Positions 45,319-55,797 of a DNA stretch of 64,000 bases are shown here, piece by piece (within the stretch, counting starts at the first letter, position 1; every line of letters starts with the position of its first letter). Below the pieces are notes generated by a model, which worked only from the letters and a program-made list of their open reading frames with translations, did no database searches and was not told the DNA's origin. A program made the translations under genes and the position numbers. The stretch spans positions 1 to 64,000 of the forward strand of contig JAJOZX010009455.1 of assembly GCA_023014485.1 (NCBI GenBank). The letters are read 5' to 3'. Origin of the DNA: Bathynomus jamesi (Eukaryota; Arthropoda; Malacostraca; Isopoda; Cirolanidae).

Positions 45319-45510
45319 ATTTTTTCATTTGTTTCGTTCTCTCTCTCTCGTCTTGCGCGGAATATCTCCTATACAAGCGTCGTTCTTTACGTTATTTATA
45401 CTGCGTGTTCTTTGCAGTTGAATGTATATAATGTTACGGCATGCGGAAGGTGCCCCCTTGGGGCATTGGTTTCTGCGAGTATGTAGAAGAATTACGGCAT
45501 TTGGAAGAGT

Positions 45511-45586
45511 GAGGCCCATGGTGTAATGGTATCGCATCTGACCGGCAATCGGAAGATCCCGGGTTCGATTCCCGGGTGGTTACCTC
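45511..45586 (+). tRNA. tRNA-like segment, second inverted copy
   Basis: Same segment in the second inverted unit. Confidence 0.5.
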
Positions 45587-45690
45587 ATTTTTTCATTTGT
45601 TTCGTTCTCTCTCTCTCGTCTTGCGCGGAATATCTCCTATACAAGCGTCGTTCTTTATGTTATTTATACTGCGTGTTCTTTGCAGTTGAA

Positions 45691-45737
<47 letters not shown>

Positions 45738-45743
45738 TACACA

Positions 45744-46315
45744 CAGGGTGTCCGAGAATTATCTGTACAATTTTTGGCTGTTATTAAAAGTCAACCATGA
45801 AGTGTAGAAATTCCAGTGTTGTCCCATTTTACAGAGAATCTCATTAAGTTTTTCTGATACCACGTTTTGACAAGTTTTTTAGAAATGTACGTGGGTGACA
45901 GACATTGATGATTTAAAAGCAAGAATCACAGCTGCTATTGAGCGAATTGATGTGGATATGCTGCAGCGTACATGGCAACATTTGGAGTATCGATTGGATG
46001 TTTTGCGAATCACTGATGGTGCACATATCGAATGTTTGTAACAACGTTACTTTAATAAAAGAAACTTTTGAAAATACAGATTCTAAATAACCTTGTTTAA
46101 GAATTTTATGTGTGTTATCAAGATTTTTATTAAAAGATGAAATTGTACAGATAATTTTCGGACACACTGGAATTTCTAAAAAACTTGTCAAAACTTGGTA
46201 TCAGAAAAAACTTAATGAGATTCTCTGTAAAATGGGACAACACTGGAATTTCTACACTTCATGGTTGACTTTTAATAACAGCCAAAAATTGTACAGATAA
46301 TTCTCGGACACCTTG
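45744..46315 (+). mobile_element. mariner-type MITE with long terminal repeats
   Basis: Inverted arms of about 150 bp begin GGTGTCCGAGAATTATCTGT. Between them the plus strand keeps the last 48 residues of a transposase (VTDIDDLKARITAAIERIDV, then MLQRTWQHLEYRLDVLRITD and GAHIE, stop at 46041). Sits in a (TA)n tract. Sister copy at 54740-55307. Confidence 0.8.
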
Positions 46316-46330
46316 TATATATATATATAT

Positions 46331-48180
46331 ATGTTAAACACAGACCGTGCATGGAACAAGGAACTCTTCTGGGAAAATTAAATCCACTATAGTCCGAATA
46401 AATAATGGTAAATGACAAATACCATAGTTTTTTTCCTTTTTCATGATTTTAGCCCGACGTGGGCAACGGGTCTCTCGCAAAGAGATCCCATAAATATAGA
46501 TAGCTTCCCTCACCAGCTATCTGCAAAGCAGACAGGATCCAGCTTTGGGACGTGGATCTAGGGTTTAAAGCAAACCTAGATCCCTACACTCAGAACCTCT
46601 ATATAAGTAAAAGACTCGTTGCATTCACGTCGTGTTGAATAAATCAAAGAAAAAGGGGGTAACTATTGTATTTTTAGCCAAAAAAAACAAAACTTAAACC
46701 TCAACCGGGACATTGAGCGTCCACTTTTCAAGGCACGAAACACGTCCGTTTAGTATACACAAACTCAGAATGTTCCCTGAGAACATTATATGTTAAACAC
46801 AGACCGTGCATGGAACAAGGAACTCTTCTGGGAAAATTAAATCCACTATAGTCCGAATAAATAATGGTAAATGACAAATACCATAGTTTTTTCCTTTTTC
46901 ATGATTTTAGCCCGACGTGGGCAACGGGTCTCTCGCAAAGAGATCCCATAAATATAGCTTCCCTCACCAGCTATCTGCAAAGCAGACAGGATCCAGCTTT
47001 GGGACGTGGATCTAGGGTTTAAAGCAAACCTAGATCCCTACACTCAGAACCTCTATATAAGTAAAAGACTCGTTGCATTCACGTCGTGTTGAATAAATCA
47101 AAGAAAAAGGGGGTAACTATTGTATTTTTAGCCAAAAAAACCAAAACTTAAACCTCAACCGGGACATTGAGCGTCCACTTTTCAAGGCACGAAACACGTC
47201 CGTTTAGTATACACAAACTCAGAATGGTTCCCTGAGAACATTATATGTTAAACACAGACCGTGCATGGAACAAGGAACTCTTCTGGGAAAATTAAATCCA
47301 CTATAGTCAATGTCCCGGTTGAGGTTTAAGTTTTGGTTTTTTTGGCTAAAAATACAATAGTTACCCCCTTTTTCTTTGATTTATTCAACACGACGTGAAT
47401 GCAACGAGTCTTTTACTTATATAGAGGTTCTGAGTGTAGGGATCTAGGTTTGCTTTAAACCCTAGATCCACGTCCCAAAGCTGGATCCTGTCTGCTTTGC
47501 AGATAGCTGGTGAGGGAAGCTATATTTATGGGATCTCTTTGCGAGAGACCCGTTGCCCACGTCGGGCTAAAATCATGAAAAAGGAAAAAAACTATGGTAT
47601 TTGTCATTTACCATTATTTATTCGGACTATAGTGGATTTAATTTTCCCAGAAGAGTTCCTTGTTCCATGCACGGTCTGTGTTTAACATATAATGTTCTCA
47701 GGGAACCATTCTGAGTTTGTGTATACTAAACGGACGTGTTTCGTGCCTTGAAAAGTGGACGCTCAATGTCCCGGTTGAGGTTTAAGTTTTGGTTTTTTTG
47801 GCTAAAAATACAATAGTTACCCCCTTTTTCTTTGATTTATTCAACACGACGTGAATGCAACGAGTCTTTTACTTATATAGAGGTTCTGAGTGTAGGGATC
47901 TAGGTTTGCTTTAAACCCTAGATCCACGTCCCAAAGCTGGATCCTGTCTGCTTTGCAGATAGCTGGTGAGGGAAGCTATATTTATGGGATCTCTTTGCGA
48001 GAGACCCGTTGCCCACGTCGGGCTAAAATCATGAAAAAGGAAAAAAACTATGGTATTTGTCATTTACCATTATTTATTCGGACTATAGTGGATTTAATTT
48101 TCCAAGAAGAGTTCCTTGTTCCATGCACGGTCTGTGTTTAACATATAATGTTCTCAGGGAACCATTCTGAGTTTGTGTAT
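46331..48180. repeat. Mirrored array of a ~457-bp unit
   Basis: Direct units start at 46333, 46792 and 47247; the third is cut at about 47308, where the sequence flips. Two inverted units follow, ending at about 47696 and 48147, plus a partial unit to 48180. Copies differ at only a few positions. Landmarks are GACCGTGCATGGAACAAGG, GCCCGACGTGGGCAACGGGT and TGTCTGCTTTGCAGATAGC. No long reading frame. Bounded by (TA)n on both sides. A diverged relative is at 55378-55790. Confidence 0.85.
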
Positions 48181-48798
48181 ATATATATATATATATATCC
48201 AGTAAAGTCTGTATATAATGTTTTAATGTTATAATATTTCAGACCAACAAAGACCTTAGGATCCACTCATGGCTGGTCTCTCTAACTGTGGTTGTAATTG
48301 TGTATTCGCATGTCCTCCGTGGTGGCGGGGGGGACCTACAATTTTACGTGGGTTCCGAACCACAAAAACCTTAATTTTACTACCTTAAATTATACCCAAT
48401 CTATCAACATATGCGTCTAATCGATTTTTAAACATGTTTATAGACGTGCTACTGATGACTTCTACCGGCAAACTATTCCATCTATTTACATACTATTCTA
48501 TGTGTAAAAAAGTTTTTGGCAACTGCTCTCTCGAACCTTCTACTTGTCAGCTTACACCCGTTATTTCTAATTCTATTATATTGTGCTATTTCGAAAAAGC
48601 TATCTCTATTTACGTTATCGAACCCATTCATAATTTTAAAAACCTGGATAATAATTCATAATTTTAAAAAACCCTTAGGCTCCTAGTCTCGAGTGTAGTC
48701 AATTTTAACTCCTTAACCCTATCCTCGTACGACTTTGACCTAAGCGACGGAATCATCTTAATTGCTCGTCTTTGAACTCTTTCGATTTCGTCTATATC

Positions 48799-49733
48799 CA
48801 GAGCTGGGCAATAAATACATTGAATGTATTTAAATACTAAATACTAAATACATGGGAGAAATGTATTTAAATACTAAATACTAAATACATTTTACGAATG
48901 TATTTAGATACTAAATACAAAATACATCAATTGTATTTAAATACATTTGTAAATACATTTTAAATACATACAAATTTTAACATATGCATTCACTAATTCA
49001 TGAGTAACAACAATATAAAATGCTTGATAAAGGATAAAGAAATAGTACAATCTAATTTCCGATTATATATTTCCCTTTTTAGAACAAAACAAAAACAAAA
49101 GAACTTAGAACTTACGATGTTCAACCAGTGACATATTATACTCATTATATCATTGCAAAATGAGTAACAATTAATGAGTAGATGAGACATAAACGTAAAC
49201 ATAAGACGTAAACATAAACATAAGGCACCTTACGAATTCTCTTTTATTTCACGGTTGCTGCGGATCAAAACCAATCTTTCAAAAGTTTTGTCTGAAAGAG
49301 AGTTTCTTTTGGAGTCAAAGTGATTCCCGCGAATGAGAATATTCGCTCAACTGGTGCCGAAGATGGTAATGTCGTGTTATAGCGGAGGAACAGTCTTTTT
49401 ATGAGAGGATGTTTTCCCAAACTGTTGATGGTCCGATCGGAATCTTGTAGAAATGCCAATACATTCATGTCTGCAGATGGTATGGTGCAATAGAGGACCT
49501 CGAAGACGAAGAGTTGTACTGTGCTAGTACAGAACGTGTATTAAACCAGTAAAAGTATTTACATTTTTATATTTTGAGTATTTAAATACATTGTATTTAA
49601 ATACTCATTAAAGTATTTAAATACTATATTTAAATACATGAAAAACAATGTATTTATAAATACAGTTCTAAATACACAAATGTATTTAAATACGTATTTA
49701 AATACAAATGTATTTAAATACTGCCCAGCTCTG
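48799..49733 (-). mobile_element. hAT element, 935 bp, perfect 8-bp TSD
   Basis: Ends CAGAGCTGGGCA and TGCCCAGCTCTG. Flanks are identical TCTATATC (48791-48798 and 49734-49741), inside the LINE coding sequence. Both subterminal regions are packed with GTATTTAAATAC motifs. A second, shorter copy is at 61731-62270. Confidence 0.9.
49265..49468 (-). pseudogene. hAT transposase C-terminal fragment
   Basis: Reads [20 protein letters not shown], then [20 protein letters not shown] and a stop after [18 protein letters not shown] is the signature of the hAT dimerisation domain. All upstream parts of the transposase are missing, so this copy depends on another for movement. Confidence 0.8.
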
Positions 49734-50417
49734 TCTATATCTTTGCGCATATGCGGATTCCAAAATTGGATCGCGTACTCCAAATGGGGTCTAACTAATG
49801 ATTTATAAAGAGGAACTATAATATCGCGCGATTTGTACTCAAAATTCCTAGCTAGAAAACCTAACACTTTGTTCGCTTTATTGACCGCTGCTGTATTTTG
49901 TTTCACCACTTTTAAATCACCAGTGACTATAACTCCTAGATCTTTTTCCTTTTCTACTCTTGCCAACTCCTTCCCTGACATACTATATGCAAAATTACCG
50001 TTACGCGAACGTATATGTAAAAATTTGCACTTATCGACGTTAAATCTCATTTGCCATGTGACTGACCAATCTACGATTTTATTCAGATCTTCCTGGATTT
50101 TACCTCAATCTTCGTCATTAATCGCCCTACCACCCAGCTTCGTGTCATCCGCAAACTTTGAAACTGTACTGACTAGGCCGACATCTAAATCGTTAATACA
50201 TATAAGAAAAAGCAAGGGACCCAGTACATAACCCTGAGGAACGCCGCTCGCTACATTAGCCCAAGACGACTCCGCTCCATCAACACTATATACATATATA
50301 TACCAGGTTGCCCAGAAAAAAGTAAGCTATTGCTTTTAAGGTTTTATTTAAGTTTTATAGAAAGAAATACAAAATAAATAATCTTCTTCTTCTTCCTCTG
50401 CAGCTTAAATCGCATCT

Positions 50418-52697
50418 CTATATGGGGTCGCTGTTCTTGATGAGTCTCCTCCATTCACTTCTGCCACGCACCATGTCCTCGTCCAAATTTTTCTCCCGGA
50501 TGTCTGCCGCCACGCAATCCCTCCACCTCGTCTTCGGTCTACCTCTTCTTCTCCGTCCCGGCACCTCCGTTTCCAGCACCCTACGTCCCACGTAATCCTC
50601 CTCTCTTCTCATCATATGCCCATACCATCTCAGTCTGGCTTCTTGGACTTTTCTTGACGCCTCTGCTACTTTCACCGTTCCTCTAATGCGTTCGTTCCTG
50701 ATTCGATCCCTTCTAGTTACACCGCACATCCATCGCAACATTTTCATTTCAGCCACATCTATCTTTCTGTCACTAGTCTTCTTCATTGGCACCGTCTCCA
50801 TTCCGTACAACATGGCTGGCCTAACCACTGTTTTGAAGACCTTCCCTTTCAGTTTCACCGGCATCCTACGATCACAGAGAACTCCCGACACCTCTCTCCA
50901 GGTCCTCCATCCCGAGTGTATCCTACGATTCACCTCTCCCTCTGCTCCCCCCTCTGCCTCGATTGTTGATCCCAAGTATTCAAAACGATCTACCCGTTTG
51001 ATCAGTTCACCGTTTAACATCACTCCCCCTCCTTCATCCGGTTGTACATTACATCTCAGATATTCAGTCTTCTTCCGACTAACTTTCATACCTCTACTTT
51101 CCAATGCCTCCCTCCAATTTTCTAGCTGTTGTTCTACCTCTTGTCTTGTCTCTGCGCACAACACTACATCATCGGCATACATCATGCACCAAGGAGCAAC
51201 CCCTCTAACCTCCTCAGTCAACACATCCAACACCACGTTGAATAGGAATGGACTCAGTGCTGACCCCTGATGCAGACCAACCCCAACTCCAAAACTCTCC
51301 GTCACACCAACACTACACCTTACTTTCGTCGTAACCCCTCTATACATTTCCTGAATCAATCTGACGTACTTCTCTGGGACTATCTTCTCCCTCAGGCACC
51401 TCCAAACCTCTTGTCTCGGTGTCCTATCATACGCCTTTTCTAAGTCTATGAAAACCATGTGCAATACCTTCTGTCCTTCCCTGTACCTTTCCTCCAACTG
51501 TCGTAATGCAAAAATAGCATCAGACGTACTTCGTCCGGGCATAAAACCGAATTGCTCTGTCGACACGCCTGCCTCCTCCCTCAGCTTTAAGTCCACAATT
51601 CGCTCCCACACCTTCATGGTGTGCGATATCAGCTTGATACCCCTATAATTTGAGCATTCCTGTATATCCCCTTTCTCTTTGAATATGGGTACTATGATAC
51701 TGGCACGCCATTCCTCCGGGACCACCTCTTGGTCGCAGAGCTTTTCCATAAGATCATGCAGGAGATCCACTCCTTCATCGCCAAGTGCCTTCCGTACCTC
51801 TGCCGGTATCTCATCAGGACCCGTTGCTTTACCACTCTTCATTTTATCCAACGCCTTCTTCACTTCCGCTCTTTCCACCTTCCTCGTCATTACCATATTC
51901 GGTAGTTCATCCTCATGGACCAACCTAGGGTTTTCCTCATTTAATAGTTCCTCAAAATATTCCTTCCATCTAACCTGTATATCTTTCACTCTCCGCAGTA
52001 CTGTTCCATCCTCTCTTTTAACGTGTTTCACTTGAGTAAAATCCTTTGTGGCTTTATTCCTGCTTTTAGCCAACCTGAATATTTCCTTTTTCCCCTCTCG
52101 AGTTTCTAATTTCTCATACAGATCGCGACAAGCATGGGCTTTTGCCAGTACCACCGCCATTTTTGCCCGTTTCTTTGCGTTCTTATATACTTCCTTCCGC
52201 TCACCCGACCTAGTTTCCTCCCACAGTTTCCTTGCTTGTTTCTTACACTGTAGGGACTCTTGGATGTCATCATTATACCACCATCCTTCTTTATCTTTCC
52301 ACACTCTACCGGATGTTTCACCTAATACAGCCTTTCCTACGGTTCGTATTACATTTGCATTATGTTGCCACCAGTTTTGCACATCTTCTGGCGTACTGGT
52401 CTCGCTCATCACCCGCTCTTTAAACTCTCTTCTCTTCTCCTCTTCTTTCAGCTTATACCACTTGATCCTCTGAACACACGTTTCTCGTGTCTTTCTCGGT
52501 CTCCTCAACATCAGCTCCATAACTAATATCCGGTGCTGTGGTGTTACATGGTCTCCTGGAATCACTTTACAGTTCTTAACTTCACTCAATTGTGACCTTC
52601 TGTAGAGTAGGTAGTCAACCTGTGACGTTCTACCTCCGCTCTTGTAAGTTATCAAATGTTCGTTCCTCTTTCTGAAGTATGCGTTTACAATTGCCAT
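50418..52697 (-). CDS. RTE LINE reverse transcriptase, long open frame
   Basis: A 759-codon frame, the longest in the window. Residues 1-50 are the end of the endonuclease (GGRTSQVDYLLYRRSQ, VIPGDHVTPQHR; the usual SDH is here PGDHVTPQH). The RT occupies about 280-600: KSGKATGPDEIPAEV, SNYRGIKLISHTMKVWERIV, FGFMPGRSTSDAIF, MVFIDLEKAYDRTPRQEVW (catalytic Asp), VGLHQGSALSPFLFNVVLDV, and MMYADDVVLCAE with YADD near 508-511, then SRKKTEYLRCN and FEYLGSTI. The C-terminal region has RLRWYGHMMRRE and GRRRRGRPKTRW, typical of RTE elements. The Met at 52697 is not a true start: coding begins upstream in shifted frames. The domain itself looks intact, suggesting recent activity. Confidence 0.9.
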   Translation of the reverse strand: MAIVNAYFRKRNEHLITYKSGGRTSQVDYLLYRRSQLSEVKNCKVIPGDHVTPQHRILVMELMLRRPRKTRETCVQRIKWYKLKEEEKRREFKERVMSETSTPEDVQNWWQHNANVIRTVGKAVLGETSGRVWKDKEGWWYNDDIQESLQCKKQARKLWEETRSGERKEVYKNAKKRAKMAVVLAKAHACRDLYEKLETREGKKEIFRLAKSRNKATKDFTQVKHVKREDGTVLRRVKDIQVRWKEYFEELLNEENPRLVHEDELPNMVMTRKVERAEVKKALDKMKSGKATGPDEIPAEVRKALGDEGVDLLHDLMEKLCDQEVVPEEWRASIIVPIFKEKGDIQECSNYRGIKLISHTMKVWERIVDLKLREEAGVSTEQFGFMPGRSTSDAIFALRQLEERYREGQKVLHMVFIDLEKAYDRTPRQEVWRCLREKIVPEKYVRLIQEMYRGVTTKVRCSVGVTESFGVGVGLHQGSALSPFLFNVVLDVLTEEVRGVAPWCMMYADDVVLCAETRQEVEQQLENWREALESRGMKVSRKKTEYLRCNVQPDEGGGVMLNGELIKRVDRFEYLGSTIEAEGGAEGEVNRRIHSGWRTWREVSGVLCDRRMPVKLKGKVFKTVVRPAMLYGMETVPMKKTSDRKIDVAEMKMLRWMCGVTRRDRIRNERIRGTVKVAEASRKVQEARLRWYGHMMRREEDYVGRRVLETEVPGRRRRGRPKTRWRDCVAADIREKNLDEDMVRGRSEWRRLIKNSDPI

Positions 52698-52698
52698 A

Positions 52699-53252
52699 TC
52701 AAAGAGACAGCCAGGTCCAACACTCTCTCACCTTCCCGATTTGCCTCTCCCAAACCATGTCCTCCATGTACTCTTCCGTAACATCATTGTTATTTCCTAC
52801 GTGTCCATTCAGGTCAGCACCAACTACCACTCTCTCATTTTCTAGCACACTCTCCATTTCTATTTCCAGCGAACTCCAGTAGGCTTCCTTCTCTCTTCTG
52901 CGCATCCAATTTGCGGGGCGTATGCATTCACTATATTGAGCGCATGATTCCCCCAGTTCAGTCTCATAGTCATTAGTCTATCACTCCTCCGGTTTATCTC
53001 CACAATACACTCATTGAGCTCCTTCGTCAATATAATACCCACACCATTTCTACCTTCGACCGACGCTCCGCTGTAAAACAGTTTATACCCTTCACCGAGC
53101 TCTCTTGCCTTATTTCCTTTCCAACGCGTTCTTGTACGCAGAGCACATCTACTCTTCTTTTCTTCATCAAATCCACAATCTCCCTTCCTCTTCCAGTCAT
53201 ACTTCTCACGTTTAACGTAGCTATCCAAAATACAAAATAAATACAAAATACA
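52699..53252 (-). pseudogene. RTE LINE endonuclease domain, frameshifted
   Basis: IATLNVRSMTGRGREIVDLM and VDVLCVQE near 53225-53130, then SGASVEGRNGVGIILTKEL, NIVNAYAPQIGC (53060-52900) and RVVVGADLNGHVGNN (52820-52780). These are successive conserved blocks of an APE-type endonuclease. At least three frameshifts separate them from each other and from the RT frame. Confidence 0.85.
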
Positions 53253-53328
53253 AAATACAAAATAAATAATACATGTTAATAAATACTCCGTTTATTGTCT
53301 ATACATATTATGACATCAAATACTCAAA

Positions 53329-54375
53329 CTATCCACCACCTTGTTGGACACAAAGCTCCAAACGATGGCGCCAGCTGTCAATTGCCCTGTTTATGAAATT
53401 TTGTGGTAGCAAATTCCATTCTTCCACAATTTTTTCTTTTAATTGATCAATGTTAGCGAAATTAGTATTCCTATACGCTCTTTTCTTCAGTTCATCCCAT
53501 ATCGCATAATCAAGAGGAAACAAATCTGGGCTGTTGTCAGGCCAATCTTTAGGTTTTATGTAGTCAGGAACTTCTTTGTTTAAATATTCAATTGTAAGGT
53601 GAGTAGTATGACTCGTTGCACCATCTTGCTGAAATGTATATCGATTTGGCGAAATTTCGCGAATTTTTGGTAGATGTTTCTCTAATATACTGTTGCAATA
53701 ATAAACAGCATTCATTTTAACACCGCTTTAAAAAAAAAAAATCACTTTTACCCAGTGTTGAGACACAGCAGGAGATCATTAGTTTTTTTTAGAAAAGAAA
53801 AACCGTTGAATTAAAAGTCTTTCTGGTGTTACTTCTCTCTTGGTTCTTGCTGTAGAATACACTCGATCGTTTTGAGTGGTGATAGGTGATCGAATTGAAA
53901 ATGGTTTTTCATCACTAAACCAGATTCTATTGACATTGGGAAATCTTTCAAGAAAAGCTTGACACGCTTCCATTCCGTTCATCTTATTGACTTCACTCAA
54001 GATCTGCACTGGATAGCGTTTATAAACTGTCAATTGCGGATCTTCTTTGACAATTTGTTGTATAGAACTTCTTGAAATTCTGGTTTCTGCTGCAATTTCA
54101 TTTGGTGTCACACGCGTTCCAGGCTTTTTTTCTTGACTTAGAACTATTTCCTCAACTATTGCAATATTTACATCAGTGCGAACTTCTCTTCTTCTTCCAC
54201 CACCTTTGGTTCTAGCAACACATCCAGTTTTATCAATTTTACGAATATTTTTTTCTACACCAGAACGAGTCCATGGTTTATTTGGAAACATTGATATAAT
54301 TTTTCTGGCACCATAGTCTTTCTCAATAGGTAATTGTTTTATCAATATGAGATCTTCTTGACTATATGAAGGCAT
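53329..54375 (-). pseudogene. mariner-type transposase, nearly complete
   Basis: N-terminal frame 54375-53779 starts MPSYSQEDLILIKQLPIEK and has a helix-turn-helix, a basic linker GGGRRREVRTDV, a second HTH (VTPNEIAAETRISRSSIQQI) and RIWFSDEKPFSIRS with the first catalytic Asp. C-terminal frame 53715-53329 has TFQQDGATSHTTHLTIEYLN (second Asp) and WPDNSPDLFPLDYAIWDELK (third Asp), ending LELCVQQGGG. Only a short stretch with a poly-T/poly-A run near 53720-53780 breaks the frame. Together about 330 residues, the family norm. Confidence 0.85.
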
Positions 54376-54593
54376 TTTTGATGGCTGATTAAATATTTTT
54401 GAAAAATCTGCAACAAAGATAAATAGAGTATATTAAAAATAAATATTATAAATACAGATAGAAGTGCTACATATAAAAGCAAATTATTTATTTAAATCGT
54501 TATAAAAGCAAGCAAATCTTGACAATAGTAAATATAATAGTTGATAAAAGCAATAGTTTACTTTTTCCTGGGCAACCCGGTGTATATATATAT

Positions 54594-54686
54594 ATAAGCA
54601 AAGAACTACAGGGAAAAAGGAAAAGGAAACACGAAATCCGAGCGCTTTCGTCATATATTCACATCTTCAAGGACAAGAGAGAAATA

Positions 54687-54700
<14 letters not shown>
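54594..54700. repeat. Half copy of palindrome A beside (TA)n
   Basis: AAGCAAAGAACTACAGGGAA...GAGCGCTTTCGTCATATATT matches the left arm of 44143-44298. The sequence then enters (TA)n (54688-54739) instead of folding back. Confidence 0.75.
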
Positions 54701-54739
<39 letters not shown>

Positions 54740-54741
<2 letters not shown>

Positions 54742-55307
54742 GGGTGTCCGAGAATTATCTGTACAATTTTTGGCTGTTATTAAAAGTCAAACATGAAGTG
54801 TAGAAATTCCAGTTTTGTCCCATTTTACAGGGAATCTCATTAAGTTTTTTCTGATACCACGTTTTGACAAGTTTTTTAGAAATATACGCGGGTGACAGAC
54901 ATTGATGATTTAAAAGCAAGAATCACAGCTGCTATTGAGCGAATTGATGTGGATATGCTGCAGCGTACATGGCAACATTTGGAGTATCGATTGGATGTTT
55001 TGCGAATCACTAATGGTGCACATATCGAATGTTTGTAACAACGTTACTTTAATAAAAGAAACTTTTGAAAATACAGATTCTAAATCTTGTTTAAGAATTT
55101 TACGTGTTATCAAGAATTTTATTAAAAGATGAAATTGTACAGATAATGTTCGGACACACTGGAATTTCTAAAAAACTTGTCAAAACTTAGTATCAGAAAA
55201 AACTTAATGAGATTCTCTGTAAAATGGGACAACACCGGAATTTCTACACTTCATGGTTGACTTTTAATAACAGCCAAAAATTGTACAGATAATTCTCGGA
55301 CACCCTG
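54740..55307 (+). mobile_element. mariner-type MITE, sister of 45744-46315
   Basis: About 95% alike by eye to 45744-46315, with the same long inverted arms and transposase tail (stop at 55036). TA on both sides within (TA)n. Confidence 0.85.

Positions 55308-55370
<63 letters not shown>
55308..55370. repeat. (TA)n microsatellite
   Basis: About 30 TA units with one TGTA interruption. Confidence 0.95.
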
Positions 55371-55372
<2 letters not shown>

Positions 55373-55377
55373 GAATG

Positions 55378-55790
55378 AACTCAGAATGGTCCCCTGAGTT
55401 TTTCATGATACACACAGACCGTGCATGGAACAAGGAACTCTTCTGGGATAATTAAATCCACTATAGTCCGAATAAGTAATGGTAAATGACAAATACCATA
55501 GTTTTTCTTTTTCATGATGCTAGCCCGACGTGGGCAACGGGTCACTCGCAAAGAGGTCCCACAAATATAGCTTCCCTCACCAGCTATCTGCAAAGCAGAC
55601 AGGATCCGCTTGGGACATGGATCTAGGGTTAAAGCAGCCTAACTCTGCTACATTTAGAACCCACGTCGGGCTAGCATCATGAAAAAGAAAAACTATGGCA
55701 TTTGTCATTTACCATTACTTATTCGGACTATAGTGGATTTAATTATCCCAGAAGAGTTCCTTGTTCCATGCACGGTCTGTGTGATCATAT
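55378..55790. repeat. Diverged, single mirrored copy of the ~457-bp unit
   Basis: Left arm (GACCGTGCATGGAACAAGG to CAGACAGGATCC) and right arm (GCCCACGTCGGGCTAGC-like to GACCGTGCATGGAACAAGG, inverted) fold on each other. Bounded by (TA)n. Related to 46331-48180 but with one shortened unit per arm. Confidence 0.75.
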
Positions 55791-55797
55791 ATATATA

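Larger units (their letters stand above)
44540..45695. repeat. Mirrored array of a 267-bp tRNA-derived unit
   Basis: Units of about 267 bp start at 44540 and 44807, with a third truncated at about 45186. There the sequence flips, and the same unit follows in inverse orientation, ending at about 45391 and 45659 and then a partial unit to 45695. Units are almost identical. Each has a tRNA-like segment. The left side is bounded by (TA)n 44505-44539, the right by (TG)n(TA)n from 45694. Confidence 0.85.
48200..50287 (-). mobile_element. 5'-truncated CR1-like LINE interrupted by hAT
   Basis: Same type as the LINE at 22.9-24.5 kb; both have a GGATC..AAGGTCTTTGTT-like segment in the 3' untranslated region. 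The 5' end is at about 50287. The hAT element 48799-49733 splits the coding region. Confidence 0.75.
48390..50287 (-). pseudogene. CR1-like LINE reverse transcriptase C-terminal half
   Basis: From the 5' side: [33 protein letters not shown] and [10 protein letters not shown] (FADD active site) at 50287-50100, then frame 50050-49742: MRFNVDKCKFLHIRSRNGNF, KEKDLGVIVTGDLKVVKQ, YKSLVRPHLEYAIQFWNPHM. After the hAT insertion it resumes at about 48790 with RVQRRAIKMIPSLRSKSYED and, after frame changes, VNRWNSLPVEVISSTSINMF, ending at a stop near 48390. Confidence 0.85.
50383..53252 (-). mobile_element. RTE-type LINE with 18-bp TSD
   Basis: Flanked by an exact 18-bp duplication AAATACAAAATAAATAAT (50365-50382 and 53253-53270). 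The 3' end carries a (GAA)n-type tail (cttcttcttcttc on the plus strand). The 5' end starts just before the endonuclease domain, with extra short repeats of the target sequence. Confidence 0.9.
50303..54582 (-). mobile_element. mariner-type transposon interrupted by an RTE LINE
   Basis: Left CCAGGTTGCCCAGAAAAAAG and right CTTTTTCCTGGGCAACCCGG are inverted repeats with TA outside each. Without the LINE it is about 1.4 kb with a nearly complete minus-strand transposase, the normal size for the superfamily. Confidence 0.85.

Noticed and set aside
44613..45586. Functional tRNA genes
   Set aside because: A and B boxes and the T arm look good, but the acceptor stem is broken, position 33 is C, and the copies lie in a repeat array; annotated only as tRNA-like.
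46331..48180. CRISPR-like array
   Set aside because: Repeats are ~457 bp, directly contiguous, inverted at the middle, and in a eukaryotic genome.
50686..52473. Plus-strand frames of 118-194 codons inside the RTE LINE
   Set aside because: Antisense to the 759-codon reverse transcriptase frame, which has clear motifs; these have none.
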